From Portulaca oleracea (taxonomy: Eukaryota > Streptophyta > Magnoliopsida > Caryophyllales > Portulacaceae), in contig CM055880.1 of NCBI GenBank assembly GCA_029582165.1, forward strand, positions 3,100,001 to 3,164,000: a stretch of 64,000 nt of DNA, written 5' to 3'. The notes under the pieces are model-generated. The model searched no databases. It worked only from the letters and a program-made list of their open reading frames with translations, and was not told the origin of the DNA. The translations under genes were made by a program, and so were the position numbers. The number at the start of each line of letters is the position of its first letter. Positions within the stretch are counted from its first letter, which is position 1. Positions 46,616-58,555 of this stretch are shown here, piece by piece.

Positions 46616-48978
46616 TTATCGACTTTTCTGGGGTGATTGTCGATGAGATGACAACGGAGAAGCCGAAGGGGTCAAGTTCCTAGGAGAGTAATGATGGCGT
46701 CTTGGTCCGGTTTTGGTAGGATCCTTGTTGGGTTCTTGTAGCTTCTCGAGTTCCTGTAAGACTTCGGATATTTTAGGCCTTTGTTTCGGTTCAGGGTTGC
46801 AGCACCTCAAAGCAAGATCGGCTACTGTCATGGCCGCCTTTTGAGGGTACTGCCCTTCGAGTTTCATGTCCATGATTCGGAACAGCTTTCTTTTGTCCCC
46901 TAAAGACGGCTTTGCCCACTCTGCTAGACTTTGCTCCGCCCCGCCTCGTGTTTTGTCGTGGGCCCGCTTTCCGGTTAGTAGTTCGAGCAACATGACACCG
47001 TAACTGTAGACGTCACTCCTTGCTGAGAGGCGCCCTGTTGAAAAGAAGTTGGATATGAATTAGACCTTGTTCTCTTCGGTTTAGTTCAGACAAGTTCAGT
47101 TCAGAATAAGTTCAGGTCTAGAAATTGGCACACCTGTAGCTACATACTCGGGTGCTGCATAGCCCTGAGTGCCCATGACCTGAGTAGACACATGAGTTCG
47201 ATCTCCTGTGGGCCCTGCTCTCGCCAAGCCAAAATCCGACAATTTCGGATTGAAATCCTGAAAGTACACAAAATGTCAGAAAATGACCCAACAAGTACCA
47301 CAAGAACTAAACAAAAATAAAAAAAAAGACGTGAATTTGAGTATACATACCGCATCTAGCAAAATGTTTGAAGCTTTGAAATCGCGGTAAATGATCTGTG
47401 TTTCAGAATCATGGAGGAACGAGAGTCCTCTAGCAGCACCTATGGCGACTTTGATCCTAGTTGCCCAAGAAAGTGGCTGAGGCCCTCCTGTAAGATACCC
47501 GGTTTCATCAGATACATACTTCTGAACAGATGTTTCTCGATTACTTAATTTACTTCGGTTGATGATCGAGATACTTACTTCTGAACAGATGATTCTCAAG
47601 GCTTCCCTTGGGCAACAACTCGTACACCAGAAGCCGGTTTTCACCTTCCGAGCAGTATCCGATAAGCGTTACCAAATTCGGGTGGTGAAGTTGACCAAGG
47701 TAATTCACTTCCGTCTGCACCAAGTTCAACCATCTAGATTAACAACCAACTCAACCAAAAGCTCAAGCTGATAGCCGAAGACCAACCATGACAAGTAAAA
47801 AAACGATAATAGAGTGTTTGATAGATAAAAAACCCTCGGAAAATTGGTCAACTTTCCTAAGTTGACCTATTTTCCCTATTTTTGGTTGCCTTTATACCTT
47901 GGGAAAAATTTTACAAGGGGCCTTCCCACCTTCACCCATGGAAAACTTCCTGGCCAGCAAAAATTTCTCGAGAATTCTTACCAAACGCTCTCTAAGAGAA
48001 AAGTCGACTACTTACCAACCACTCCTTATGGCCCTGAAAACTCTCAGGTTTAAGCTTCTTGATAGCCACAATCATCCCCGAGCCGGGTTTGGAAGCAGAG
48101 AGTGTGTCCTTATCAATCCATCCTTTGTAAACAAACCCAAACCCGCCTTCCCCGATGAGGTTGTCACGGCTGAAGTTTTTGGTGGCGGTTTTGAGCTCGT
48201 TGAAGGTGAAGGCATTCAAACTAGTCGAAGATAGAATCTCGGCTTCGGATCGTGTCGGTGTGGGGAGACTTTGGGCACTGCTTTTGCCAGTTGATGAGGA
48301 AGAACCAGAGGCATTTGAACTGAATAGGGTTGAGTTTGAGGATTGGCTTGTTTTGCTCACACTAGTAGCACCTTTTGATGCACCTGAGCCCAAAGTTTTG
48401 GTAAAACTAATCAGTTTTTGGCCAATAACCAAAACCAAAACCAATATTACGAAATTCCGTGTATAGAGGGGTCAGATATAGCAGTCGTACCCCTAAATTT
48501 TACGATTTAGAGAGACGGGTTACGTTGACCCAAGATTTAGAAGTCCTTGGTTACCTACTAATCCAAGGATAAGCAAGCTTTAAGAGCAATTAAACCTTAG
48601 ATTTTAACAAGCCAATATGTTCAGCAAAAACTGATGGTAATTTAGGGTATAACTAACAATTATGGGTCTGTCTTGAATCAGGGCAAAACTAAATGCAAAA
48701 TCCAATCCTTTTCTGGGTTTATCTTCAGTCAACACATAGAACAAACAACCAAACTATGATACCATAAACAAACCCAGTAAAAATTTGAAGCAAACCCATC
48801 TTCAACTCACCAAATAACACCTAAAACTTCATCAAAAATTCAATCTTTCATAGTCAAAACTCAATATGAAACCCTAGAATTAACATAAATCAGATAGAAA
48901 GAGAGGAAAGATACCAGCAGATGATGAATTGGAGATGTAGGTGTCAACTTGAGCAGAAGAACCCACACAATTTCCCAT
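46616..48978 (-). CDS. Receptor-like cytoplasmic kinase, PBL/RLCK-VII type
   Basis: Ser/Thr kinase that relays signals from cell-surface receptors; the group includes BIK1 and PBL proteins. Exons (high to low) are 48978-48915, 48383-48016, 47714-47579, 47487-47351, 47257-47134 and 47034-46616, about 415 aa. MGNC at the start carries Gly2 and Cys4, likely myristoylated and palmitoylated, which would hold it at the plasma membrane. A Ser-rich stretch (31-66) precedes the kinase domain: GEGGFG (99-104), VAIKK with Lys130, YRDFKASN with Asp225, DFG (243-245), and the activation segment [18 protein letters not shown]. All catalytic residues are present, so it should be active. The tail is basic and Ser/Pro-rich. 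The member within the PBL family is not resolved. Confidence 0.94.
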
Positions 48979-49202
48979 CTGGGTAAACTTTTTTGGTCTC
49001 CTTTTTTCCTCACCAACAGCTGAGAACTGAGAACAGGGGATTCTGGGAAGTAATTTAAAGGAGCCAAACACCCAAAATCAGACGAAATATGAAATGTGAA
49101 ACAAGGAACGTGGGTCAAATGAGCGCCATTTCTACACTGTTTGTGTTCAATACCCAAAAAGCAGCCTACAATAATAATAAGGCTATAAGTTGTTTAGCTT
49201 TG

Positions 49203-49410
49203 ACCACTAGTGCCAAAAATTTGTGTAACGCCAAACTAAATTTGGGTCGAAGTCAGGTTCGGATAATAGAAAAAGAAAAATATAATATCTAAATATTCGG
49301 TCAGTATTAAAATTCTGAAAAAATTTCTATTTTCAGACCCGATTTTCTTCGAATTGGACAATTCGATATTTTAAATCGGACAAAATTTTGGGGGTCTAGA
49401 CTTTTGACAA
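49203..49410. repeat. Dispersed repeat, same family as 11258-11520
   Basis: Shares CTAGTGCCAAAAATTTGTG, AATAGAAAAAGAAAAATA, ATATTCGGTC, TATTTTCAGACCCGATTTT and a terminal TTGGACA with the other copies. It lies on the promoter side of the kinase gene. Confidence 0.45.
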
Positions 49411-49797
49411 GTATTCCTCACAGAGATTAATGAAAAGTGGGATTAGATTAAGTGCTAATCAAATGATTAATGTAAGCAAAAAAGGGAGGTTGGAGACTTT
49501 TGTATGATGCTGACACGGCAGGCTTTGGTATTGTCACAAGTGCAGCTCATGAGGAAATTATCAGGACAAATGGGCAGATTCGTGTAAAACTCCCCATACT
49601 TTTCATGGCCATCTTTCATATATTTTTCTCCGTACCAACTAGTCAATCACTAAATTTCCATCCTTTTATCAAGAAGGAAATTAACGATTTGTTTGAAAGA
49701 CTTCCAGCTAATATGGTTATAAAATTCAAATTTGTATAGATCAAGTCAACATATGAATTAATGAGCCTATGTTGACAGATTTTTTTCAAAAAATTTA
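49411..49797. other. Intergenic, no gene seen
   Basis: AT-rich sequence with one short open frame (49500-49739) lacking any recognised domain. Confidence 0.5.
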
Positions 49798-49974
49798 GGT
49801 CATGTTCTTTGGATTTGATAAAATGAGGTTTGGATGGATTGGTTTGGATTGGATAAGTTGTGATTTTTTAGGGGAATTGTGTTTTTAGAGAGAATGTTTT
49901 TTTGGTGAATTGTGTAAGTTTTGGATTTTAGATAGGATTGGATTAGAAAGAATTCACAATCCAAAAAACATGGT
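49798..49974. mobile_element. Tourist-like MITE, same family as 8567-8742
   Basis: 177 bp. Left GGTCATGTTCTTTGGATT, right reverse-complemented GACCATGTTTTTTGGATT, with TTA on both sides. The inside shares GGTTTGGATGGATTGG and TAGAGAGAATGTTTTTTTGG with the copies at 8.5 kb. Confidence 0.85.
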
Positions 49975-49984
49975 CTTAACATCG

Positions 49985-50155
49985 GGTCAGTCAAATTCGG
50001 TTAATGTCAAAATTCAGGTGAGAAAATATCCTTTTTATTCGGATCAAAACAGGTCGGACAATTCTGATGGAGCCGAATCCGGACAATGAAAAAATGAGAA
50101 ATATTTTATCCAAATTCAGACGAAAAACCTATGACCCAACCCGATTTTTTTCGAG
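49985..50155. repeat. Dispersed repeat, same family as 11258-11520
   Basis: CAGTCAAATTCGGTTAATGTC, TATCCAAATTCAGACGAAA and ACCCGATTTTTTTCGAGTCC recur in the other copies. Non-coding. Confidence 0.4.
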
Positions 50156-50160
50156 TCCAT

Positions 50161-50768
50161 TGAGGAGATCCAAGGCGAGAGCCCACTTCAACTACAACTC
50201 ATGTTATACAAATTAAGTGAGATTCCATCTTAAAACTAATTGATGTTGAGAAGAGTAGCCCACTTGACTTATATACCATATCCTTTCCCTTTGCTTTTCC
50301 GATGTGGGATATTTTACTCTTGAGTGAATCCCAACAATCTCCTCCTTCAAACATGAATCTCTCCCACCTTGATCGGAAGCTTATTTTGCTAAGGTTTTAA
50401 GTCACCATGAAGAACCTATCGTAGTTGCACTTTACTCTACAAAACCCGCATCCTACTCCACCTAATTCTCATGCCACCACTCTGCCTCAAGAATCTCAGT
50501 CGCGCCTTACTCCACAGGGCTGCACCGGATTCCACCATGAGTCTCATGCCACCACTCAGCACATTCAGGAGACCCAGCCGCATGCACGTCATGATCATTG
50601 CTCTTGTCCATGGTGATTTTTATGAGACCACCTTCCCGTACCTTGCACTTAGCCGAACGAACCATCAACTCTAATGCCACTTGTTGTAGAGATTTAAGGC
50701 GGAAGCTCATTTCATAAAAGACTTATTGTACGTACACAAGTTAGGGTTTCATCAAGTGAATCCCAACA
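50161..50768 (-). mobile_element. TRIM-like miniature LTR retrotransposon
   Basis: Short LTR-like ends at 50161-50335 and 50682-50768 both start TG..., share GAGATYYAAGGCG near the start, and end GTGAATCCCAACA. Reading on the minus strand, a primer-binding-like AGTGGCATTAGAGTT sits next to 50682, close to the usual initiator-Met tRNA complement. A polypurine GAAGGAGGAGAT sits next to 50335. The inner 346 bp has no gag or pol, which defines a TRIM. The second LTR is shortened. CCAT on both outer sides may be a remnant of the target duplication. Confidence 0.65.
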
Positions 50769-50887
50769 AGCCATACAATTTGGGTTTTTTTAGGGCAGAC
50801 AAAATTTTACTAGATCTACAACAATTAATTACATACTTTTTAGAGTGTAGCTAAAATACTACTTCTAAAATATTGTTTTACATAATA

Positions 50888-51000
50888 CTCCCTCCGTTTC
50901 AATTATTGTCATTTAATTAATAAATATTACACAGACTTTAATATTTTATACTAAAATTTATATATTCATACACTTCAAAATAACATGGCCTTGATCAATC
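50888..51000. mobile_element. Stowaway MITE fragment
   Basis: CTCCCTCCGTTTCAATTATT after TA is the classic Stowaway left end. No right end was found. Confidence 0.5.
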
Positions 51001-52013
51001 AAAGAGGCAAATATTGTTTTCGATGTTATTCTTTTTTTTTAAAAAAAAAAATGATTTCTCTATGGTGGTTTGCCTTGTTTGACAATGGACATATATATTT
51101 TAAGCCTAACCCTAAATGGCTGTCTAGAATGAATGAATGATACTCCCCAAATGATTATCCTAAATCCCCCTGGGATTTGTTTTTTCAGAGGGAATAAGCC
51201 GCCAGGGATTAAATATAGTTCATGATCCAGGATTTTCACCTACTCCAACTCCTCACAATAATCATATTATATATATATATATAAAGAGTGATGTCTAATG
51301 ATAATATTTTGAGAAATTTATAATTGATTCTGTTTAACTTTTTTGAAAATCTTATAATATTAAATGTGTGTATGTTTGAATTAATGATTCTTCTTTTTCT
51401 TTTTCTTTCTTTTTCGTATGCACTATTCCTTTTATTATTCATTATTGTTTTTTTCTCTGTTCTTTTAAACATAATATCGATAAGGTTTTCAACAATACGT
51501 ATGGTTTAATTGCGATATGTGCCACGTATGGGTCTAGGTATTAGTGAAATAATATTGCCCTCTAAATTTGATTTAGGGTGTCACGTAACTTATTAGAACT
51601 TTTGTAGAGGCAGTTGTTCACTAACTTGTTTTATTTGTTACTCATAAAGTCAATAGGAAATTTGGATCCCAATTTTTGACAATTTGATGCATGATAATAA
51701 TCCTTATTTTATTTTTGTATGTCGACAGTCTCAAAAAAATAAAATTGTATTTTTTTATTTCACCACCGAGTAATACCGTAAATACCATGTATTATTGGAC
51801 CTAATTAATTTTGATGTAATCGACTATGATTTCCAATTCTTTTGTGGACTTCCAAGTCAACAATAATGACACTATACAATAAAGGAAAAAGTAAATCAAA
51901 GATGAGATGAAAGTGTATGACTAATGCAAATATAATAAATGAATGTAAGGCTTATGCCTAGTCAAAGTGTGAACAATTCTCTTTTTGATAAAAGGAAAGC
52001 TCCACGAATAATA

Positions 52014-52016
<3 letters not shown>
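51001..52016. other. Intergenic, no gene seen
   Basis: AT-rich, with a (TA)n stretch at 51267-51282. Nothing else recognised. Confidence 0.5.

Positions 52017-52046
<30 letters not shown>
52017..52046. repeat. (TA)n microsatellite at a foldback insertion
   Basis: A run of TA repeats directly abuts the left end of the element at 52047; more TA repeats follow its right end (52559-52578). Confidence 0.9.
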
Positions 52047-52048
<2 letters not shown>

Positions 52049-52558
52049 ATAATTGGATTCTAATAATCCCTACTTTCATGATTGAATGATAGTGGGCCGT
52101 TTCACTTTGTATTCTGGTGGTCCAAAAAAATAAAATTGGATTGTAGTGGTACCAAATCTTCCTCCACATTTTTCTTATTTTTTTCATTCCTACACTATAT
52201 TGTTTTGGTTTTTTTTCGTTCCTGCCCCTAGAAAGTTAATGAATTATAGTTTCTAAAACATTTTTTAAATTATTTTTCTGAGACTCCGAATAATTATTAT
52301 GATTTTTTAAAAATAATTAAAGTGAAAAAATTGTAAAAAATAGTAAAAAAATTGGGAGAAACACTGAAAATTCATTAAAAATCATTGTAAACTGTTATAC
52401 TAAGTTTTGAATCAAATGCAACACAAAATCTATGATTCCCTTGAAAATATCCCACTACAATCCAATTTTATTTTTTTTGGACCACCAGAATACAAAGTGA
52501 AAGTACGGTCCACCATTGTCCAATTGGTGAAAGTAGGGATTATTAGAATCCAATTATC
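52047..52558. mobile_element. Foldback MITE in (TA)n, copy A
   Basis: 512 bp with long terminal inverted repeats: left GGATAATTGGATTCTAATAA, right its reverse complement. Arms run about 120 bp through CTTTGTATTCTGGTGGTCC and GGATTGTAGTGG. It sits inside a TA repeat, so a TA target duplication is likely. Copy B at 53751-54260 has the same order throughout. Confidence 0.9.
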
Positions 52559-52579
52559 ATATATATATATATATATATT

Positions 52580-53700
52580 ATTTAGGGTTTCCCCAAGGAT
52601 GAATATTTAATTAGTGATTAATTAAGTAAAAAAATTGTGAAAGAATCATAAAGTTAATGTACAAAATAAATAAATAAATTTCATATCCATTTGGACCTTG
52701 TTTGTGGACCACCGCAAATCCTCCTCCTCCCATATTTCATTTTAGATTATATTATATTAGTTTCATCTTAACTAAAATCATATGTAGTTGAGTGATTTGA
52801 AGAAATATGAGATACTAGAATTGAATAATTGATATTATCAATAATAAAAGAATTAAATAATTGATGGGAAAAAGTCCACAACACCTTGAGTCAAAGGCCT
52901 TCCATTGTTTGATAGTCAGGTCTCCCTATGAACAAATTTTTCTGGCTCCATAACTCTTAAATTTTGCTAATTAAATGTATTTGAATGAATCAACTAAACT
53001 TTATTTTTATGAAATCAACTAAGTAGAACTTATTTTTTTATAAATTGCGCAATTATATTGTCGAACTGAACTAAATTTATTGTATCATAGAGTGCACTAA
53101 GCAGAACTTAATCCAAAAACATGAACAATTTTACGAGAAGTTAAAAAAAAAAGTTCAATTCCGCTTTAATTGAGAAAAATCATTTCAATTTATGTTCAAT
53201 TCGTTTTTCAATGAATCTACCCAATTTATCATCCCATAAAATAGAGGACAAAGAACACACAAAGAGTGAAAATCCATCAAATCATTCATGAAACTCGAAA
53301 ATTCATAATTGAAAACACCCAAAAGAATAACATACTAACTAGGACTTGTTCTCTTTGCCTTTTCCTTCAATATAAGCTTAATTTAGAACAATAAATTCCA
53401 AATAAATAAGGGTCACTTCATAATAAATTCAGTTGAAGTAATTTTTTGAAAAAAAAAAGAACTCACCCCTTATTTAGCCCACTTATTTTAGTCAATGAAT
53501 TAGAAAATAGCACACTTAATTTCAACAAGAAATAGACAAACTAATTGATGATTGATCACATTTTTTCTGCCCTTTGACTTTGAGACACTTTTTTCTTGTG
53601 ATTTGTGAAAAACACGGCCATTTCCTACCTTGCCCATAAACAAGATCATCTTGGCCGGTTAAATAATATTATCTCATATATTTTTTATTTATAAAAACTC
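52580..53700. other. Intergenic between the two foldback copies
   Basis: AT-rich, with no reading frame or recognised repeat. Confidence 0.5.
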
Positions 53701-53705
53701 AAGAC

Positions 53706-53708
<3 letters not shown>

Positions 53709-53748
<40 letters not shown>
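53709..53748. repeat. (TA)n microsatellite at a foldback insertion
   Basis: A TA run directly before copy B of the foldback element. Confidence 0.9.
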
Positions 53749-53750
<2 letters not shown>

Positions 53751-53751
<1 letters not shown>

Positions 53752-54260
53752 GATAATTGGATTCTAATAGTCCCTACTTTCACCAATTGGACAATGGTGG
53801 ACCGTACTTTCACATTGTATTCTGGTAGTAAAAAAAAAATGGATTGTAGTGGTACCAAATCCACCTTCACATTCTTCTTATTTTTTCATTCCTACACTAC
53901 ATTGTTTTTATTTTTTTCGTTCCCACCCCTAGAAAGTTAATGAATTGTAGTTTCTAAAACATTTTTTAAATTATTTTTTTGAGACTCCAAATAATTATTA
54001 TGATTTTTAAAAAAATAATAAAAGTGAAAAAATCGTAAAAAACGAAATTTTTTTGGGAGAACTCTGTAAATTCATTAAAAATCATTGTAAAGTGTTATAC
54101 TAAGTTTTGAATCAAATGCAACACAAAATCTATGATTCCCTTGAAAATATCCCACTACAATCCAATTTTATTTATTTTTGGACCACCAGAATACAAAGTG
54201 AAAGTACGGTCCACCATTGTCCAAATTGTGAAAGTAGGGATTATTAGAATCCAATTATCC
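53751..54260. mobile_element. Foldback MITE in (TA)n, copy B
   Basis: 510 bp in the same orientation as copy A, starting GGATAATTGGATTCTAATAG and ending GAATCCAATTATCC with TATA on both sides. Differs from copy A by scattered changes and short indels in A/T runs. Confidence 0.9.
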
Positions 54261-54826
54261 TATATATTTTGTGATATTTGAAATGGACAATGATACATAT
54301 CTTGACTCAAGATAGTTAATAACCATTTTGAATTGTCTACATTTCACTTTTTGTAATTTTTAATAATATTTTCTTTAATTATTATATATATTTATCAATT
54401 AAAAGAGTATAATACTTATTAGCTAGGTGAAAAAATATAATAATAACCTAATTTTATCAATCATAGTAGAAAATGCACATTTATGCATAATTTTATATTT
54501 ATGAAAAATATAAATAAATAATTATTTTTATATTGTTTATAAGTTGTAATAAGTAATAACTCTCAAAGTAATGTAACATATCTTTATAATGATTTAAACA
54601 TCTGAAAGTTATTCTATGTTTGGTAGAGATGTAAATCATTTCTTGAAAAGTACATGTTATATATTAAACCAAGAAAATTAAAGCTCATAATTTAATTTAC
54701 CTTTGATTTTTTTAAATATATAACATTGTATTATAAAAATTTGATGCAAATTATAGAAGTTGAATTATTTACTTTATTGTAATCCTATATCTAATGATGA
54801 AAGTCCCTTAATTTATGATAAAATTT
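54261..54826. other. Intergenic, no gene seen
   Basis: Very AT-rich, nothing recognised. Confidence 0.5.
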
Positions 54827-54975
54827 CCGTTTTTTTTGCATTGCGTTTGTGTTTATGTTGCGTTAAGTTGCGGTGGAAATAGCTAAAAAGTAATGATAAT
54901 TTGCGCTATGTTGCGGTAGAATTGCGGTAGAGTTGCGTTGCGTTTGGATGCGTTAACGCATAAAAGAACGGGGCC
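54827..54975. mobile_element. TTGCGG-type Harbinger-like MITE, short copy
   Basis: 149 bp. Left CCGTTTTTTTTGCATTGCG, right reverse-complemented GGCCCCGTTCTTTTATGCG. The inside is full of TTGCGGT/TTGCGTT. TAA follows on the right. Confidence 0.65.
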
Positions 54976-55329
54976 TAAAATAGGTTGAGTATCAAATTGT
55001 TTAAGTATATATATATGAACATTTGAATACTTTTGCATGTCAAAAAGGAGTATATTAAGCACGAGGTGGTGACTCTTACTATTCAAAATGGATTAGTTAC
55101 GTTTGTACATCCAAGTACTACGTTTTACTTTCACACTACATTGTCAATTCTGATTAAACGTACATTTTCAGTATTCAACTTTATTTTCATATATATGGTC
55201 CACAAGGTGGGGTACCTCTTAAAATAATAAGAAAACTAGTTGGTATAATCTATCTATTTGTCATATTCAAATTAAACATTCTTGGAACACTTTATCAAAA
55301 CGAGTACTGTATCAAAAGGTCTTCTGACT

Positions 55330-55753
55330 TTTTTTTTTGGAAATTGGATGATAATATAGCGATCTTTAAAGATGTTGAATAACAATATATTGACCTTCAT
55401 TTTGGACAATAATATCACTGACATTTATAGTTTGGTGACATTAATGTACCTTCAAAGATTTTGTGGGCGGCGAACCGGTTGACGGTCTGACGTGGCAGGC
55501 GGTGCAAAAAAAAAAATAAACGGTGCCATTTTTAGGTATTTTTAGGGGTGTTGAGTGTTTGTATTCGATATTTTTAGGATTAGGGGGTTAGTTTTGTTGT
55601 TAATTTTTAGGGTGTAAATCCTTGAAGGTACATTAATGTCACAAAACTTTAAAGGTCAGTAATATTACTGTCCAAAAGTGAAGGCCGGTATATTGCTATT
55701 CAACACCCCTAAAGGTCAGTATATTACCGTATAATTTCCCAATTTTTTTTTTA
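55330..55753. mobile_element. Long-TIR foldback element ('ACAATAATAT' family)
   Basis: Arms of about 120 bp pair: GTGACATTAATGTACCTTCA on the left with GAAGGTACATTAATGTCACA on the right, and outward AATAACAATATATTGACC with GGCCGGTATATTGCTATTCA. The loop contains GGTCTGACGTGGCAGG. Related to 36604-36923 and the element at the right edge. Confidence 0.8.
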
Positions 55754-56417
55754 GAAAAAAACTTACGTAAAAGGTACCTTCTTTAACTCCCTTAAAAAAA
55801 ATATTTATTGAATTCGATATTTAAATAATGAGTCTTACGTTAGAAATTTTCTATCTATAATTAGGGACAACTAGACATGCATATGAAAGTTTTCCAACCA
55901 AGCGCAACAAAGGGTGAGCAGTTCTTGGATCTTAACTGGAATATGATAAGTAAGGGCAAGGTTCTCGAAATTGAAAAACATGTCCTAATAGATAACAGTA
56001 AGGTTTCTAAAATGGTACCCTGAATTGGAACTTGAAACTTCTTAGATGGGTTGAAGTTCCTAGTACTTAGTACGAGTAATTTGAAACCGACGAATACAAG
56101 AAATATAAAACTTAATTTTAATATAAATAAATAATAAAATTATAAAATACATACATTGTTTATAAACTAGTTACGTTGCAATTCTTTAATTTTTATTGTT
56201 AGTCCTAAAATCGAGTGTGATCTTGGGACCATGATCATTGAATAGTATGAATATTTAAAATCTTAAATTTGTGAAATATATATTTACAATGTAAATGTAT
56301 AACCAATGTTTATTAAAACTATTACAATTATTTGTTTCTTGGTAATGTTATTTATCAATTTAATAAATATTTTGTCCATTATATGAAAGTCACGATGAGT
56401 CAATTCTCTTAATTTTA
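55754..56417. other. Intergenic, no gene seen
   Basis: AT-rich DNA only. Confidence 0.5.
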
Positions 56418-56684
56418 GACTTATTCTTTTATGCTAATTTCATTTGCTACATTACTTACACCACGCCACAACTTGCCACATGACCCACATTCCACCACAA
56501 TCTACTTTTTCTAATTATTTTATCTCAATTTTTCCAATTACAATTTCACATTTTTCAACACATTGACAATTATTAAAACCAAAACTCACCAAAACTTTTC
56601 ACAATTCACCACAATTCACCATAACTTTACCAAACCCACCACAATTCCGCCACACTGCAACCAGCCGTATAAAAGCACATAGCC
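56418..56684. mobile_element. TTGCGG/CCGCAA-type Harbinger-like MITE
   Basis: 267 bp. Left GACTTATTCTTTTATGC, right reverse-complemented GGCTATGTGCTTTTATACGG, with TTA before and TAA after. CACCACAATTCAC repeats inside. Confidence 0.65.
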
Positions 56685-58555
56685 TAAATTTGTCATTAAT
56701 AGGTTCTTGTTAGATGATTTGTTGTTCTTTTTTCTCTTTTTGTTTGTTTTGTGAGGGAAAAGAAAAACATTTTCAAACACTAGAAAGTCTAGAAGGGGTT
56801 TATTCTCAAATGTTTAAATATGAAAGCACATACTATACGTAGAAGAATAACATTTACATTCTTTCAAAGAAAATTTAGAAGAGAATAACATGAGAAATGT
56901 ATGCGACTATGTCTATATATATCAATCAGTTAGGAACCATGACTTGGCAGTTGGCCCCAAGAATAAATTTTAAGAAAACAAATAAAATAGCAATATTTAT
57001 GCGTGCACAACTTAACTAATCGATTCACTATATGATTTGATGACTAATTTCTGACTAATTTAATTTTAGCCATTTTTGTCCATTTTTGGTCAAAAGTGAA
57101 AAGTCGACCTCGTAATAATTAATAATAAATATATAATATGACTTTATTTCCATTACATTTCAAAGGCTATAAGCCTATAACCAATAATAAACGAATAATA
57201 TATAATGACCAAATTATTAATCATCATTCGAACATAGTTTAATATTTAGGTTGGTTTAACGTTTAAGTACAATGTATTTGGTGTTTGGGTGTAAATGAGA
57301 CCGAAAGCTTCAAATAAGTGAACTATTTTCTGTCATAAATTACAAGTTAGAACAATTGACTCATTATTTTGAGGATATTAGTTCCTTTGCAAAAGTTCAG
57401 AAAAGTTTAAATTGACTTCAAATCAATCAACATCCTGTCTTAAAATTCATTTATTGTCTTAAAAAATCTCATTCTCGATATGTAGATTATACATTTGAGG
57501 TGTTTTTCGGTGATTTTTTCTACAAAGATTTTAGTCTTATATATTACTATGAGTAAACTTTTTCAAGAAATCACAACCTATTTCTATTTTTTCAGGATCT
57601 TTAGCTAGCTGCGTAGCTTTATCCGATCCCGTAGCTTTGTCATTCTTGTCAAATATTTGGGTTCGGTCAAATTTGAATTGGTCAAATTGTTTAATGTTAA
57701 AATCTAGAGAAAAAAAAATTAAATCAATGTTTAATGAGGGTCAAGATCAAGTTCATATAATAAAATACAAGAAATATTTTCTTAGAAATTTCCCTTAGTT
57801 CAATCAAATATTAAAATTAAGATGAAAAGTTAATCATATTTCATATCATATCTAATATTTTAGGATTGAGCAACTTTTTCCGGAGGAAAGATTAATGAAT
57901 AAATTTGAATATTTTCATCCAATAAATTAAAGTTTTGCATGTCTACTTTTACATTAAAGTTATGGTGCATGTCTATTTCTTAAATTCTTTCCTTTTTTTG
58001 GGATAAACTCTCTTACATTCTTTGATGAAGACAGAGGCTAAAAACGTCTCCAACAATTTAAGAAAAGTATAAAAACATTATACACCTAAAAGTTTAATAA
58101 ATAACTAGGGCTCATGATCATTTTTTTTTTCTATTAGCCCTTGTAAAACAGTAAACATGTCAATTAAATAAATTAACGTATATATACTGATATAAATTGG
58201 AGATTCTAGAATTATAAACCTTGAATATGTCAAATGTCAAGTTTATCTTGACCAATTTCTTTTTTTTTTAATTTTTCCTTGGTAAGAATTAAGAAATATG
58301 CCACCTCCCACCTAAATTAGGTGCATGACTCGCCTAAATTAGGTGAAGAATTCAATTTACAAAGGCGCCAAATATTATTGTGTAATTCGAGCATGTGATT
58401 ACTCCTCATATAAAATTTGGGAAAAAACATACCAATCTATAAATATATTAAAAAGTCAATTAAAATATAATATATGGGAATAATAGGTGAAGAACAATTA
58501 ATTAAAATAGATCAAAGATAACACCCATATATAGTTGTATTATTTTTATTTTAAA
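56685..58555. other. Intergenic, no gene seen
   Basis: AT-rich. 57650-57800 weakly resembles the 11258-11520 repeat family. At 58309-58345 the palindrome CACCTAAATTAGGTG is nearly repeated after 7 bp. Confidence 0.5.

Noticed and set aside
50425..50710. Frames of 63-67 codons on both strands
   Set aside because: They lie in the inner part of the TRIM-like element, which has no gag or pol similarity.
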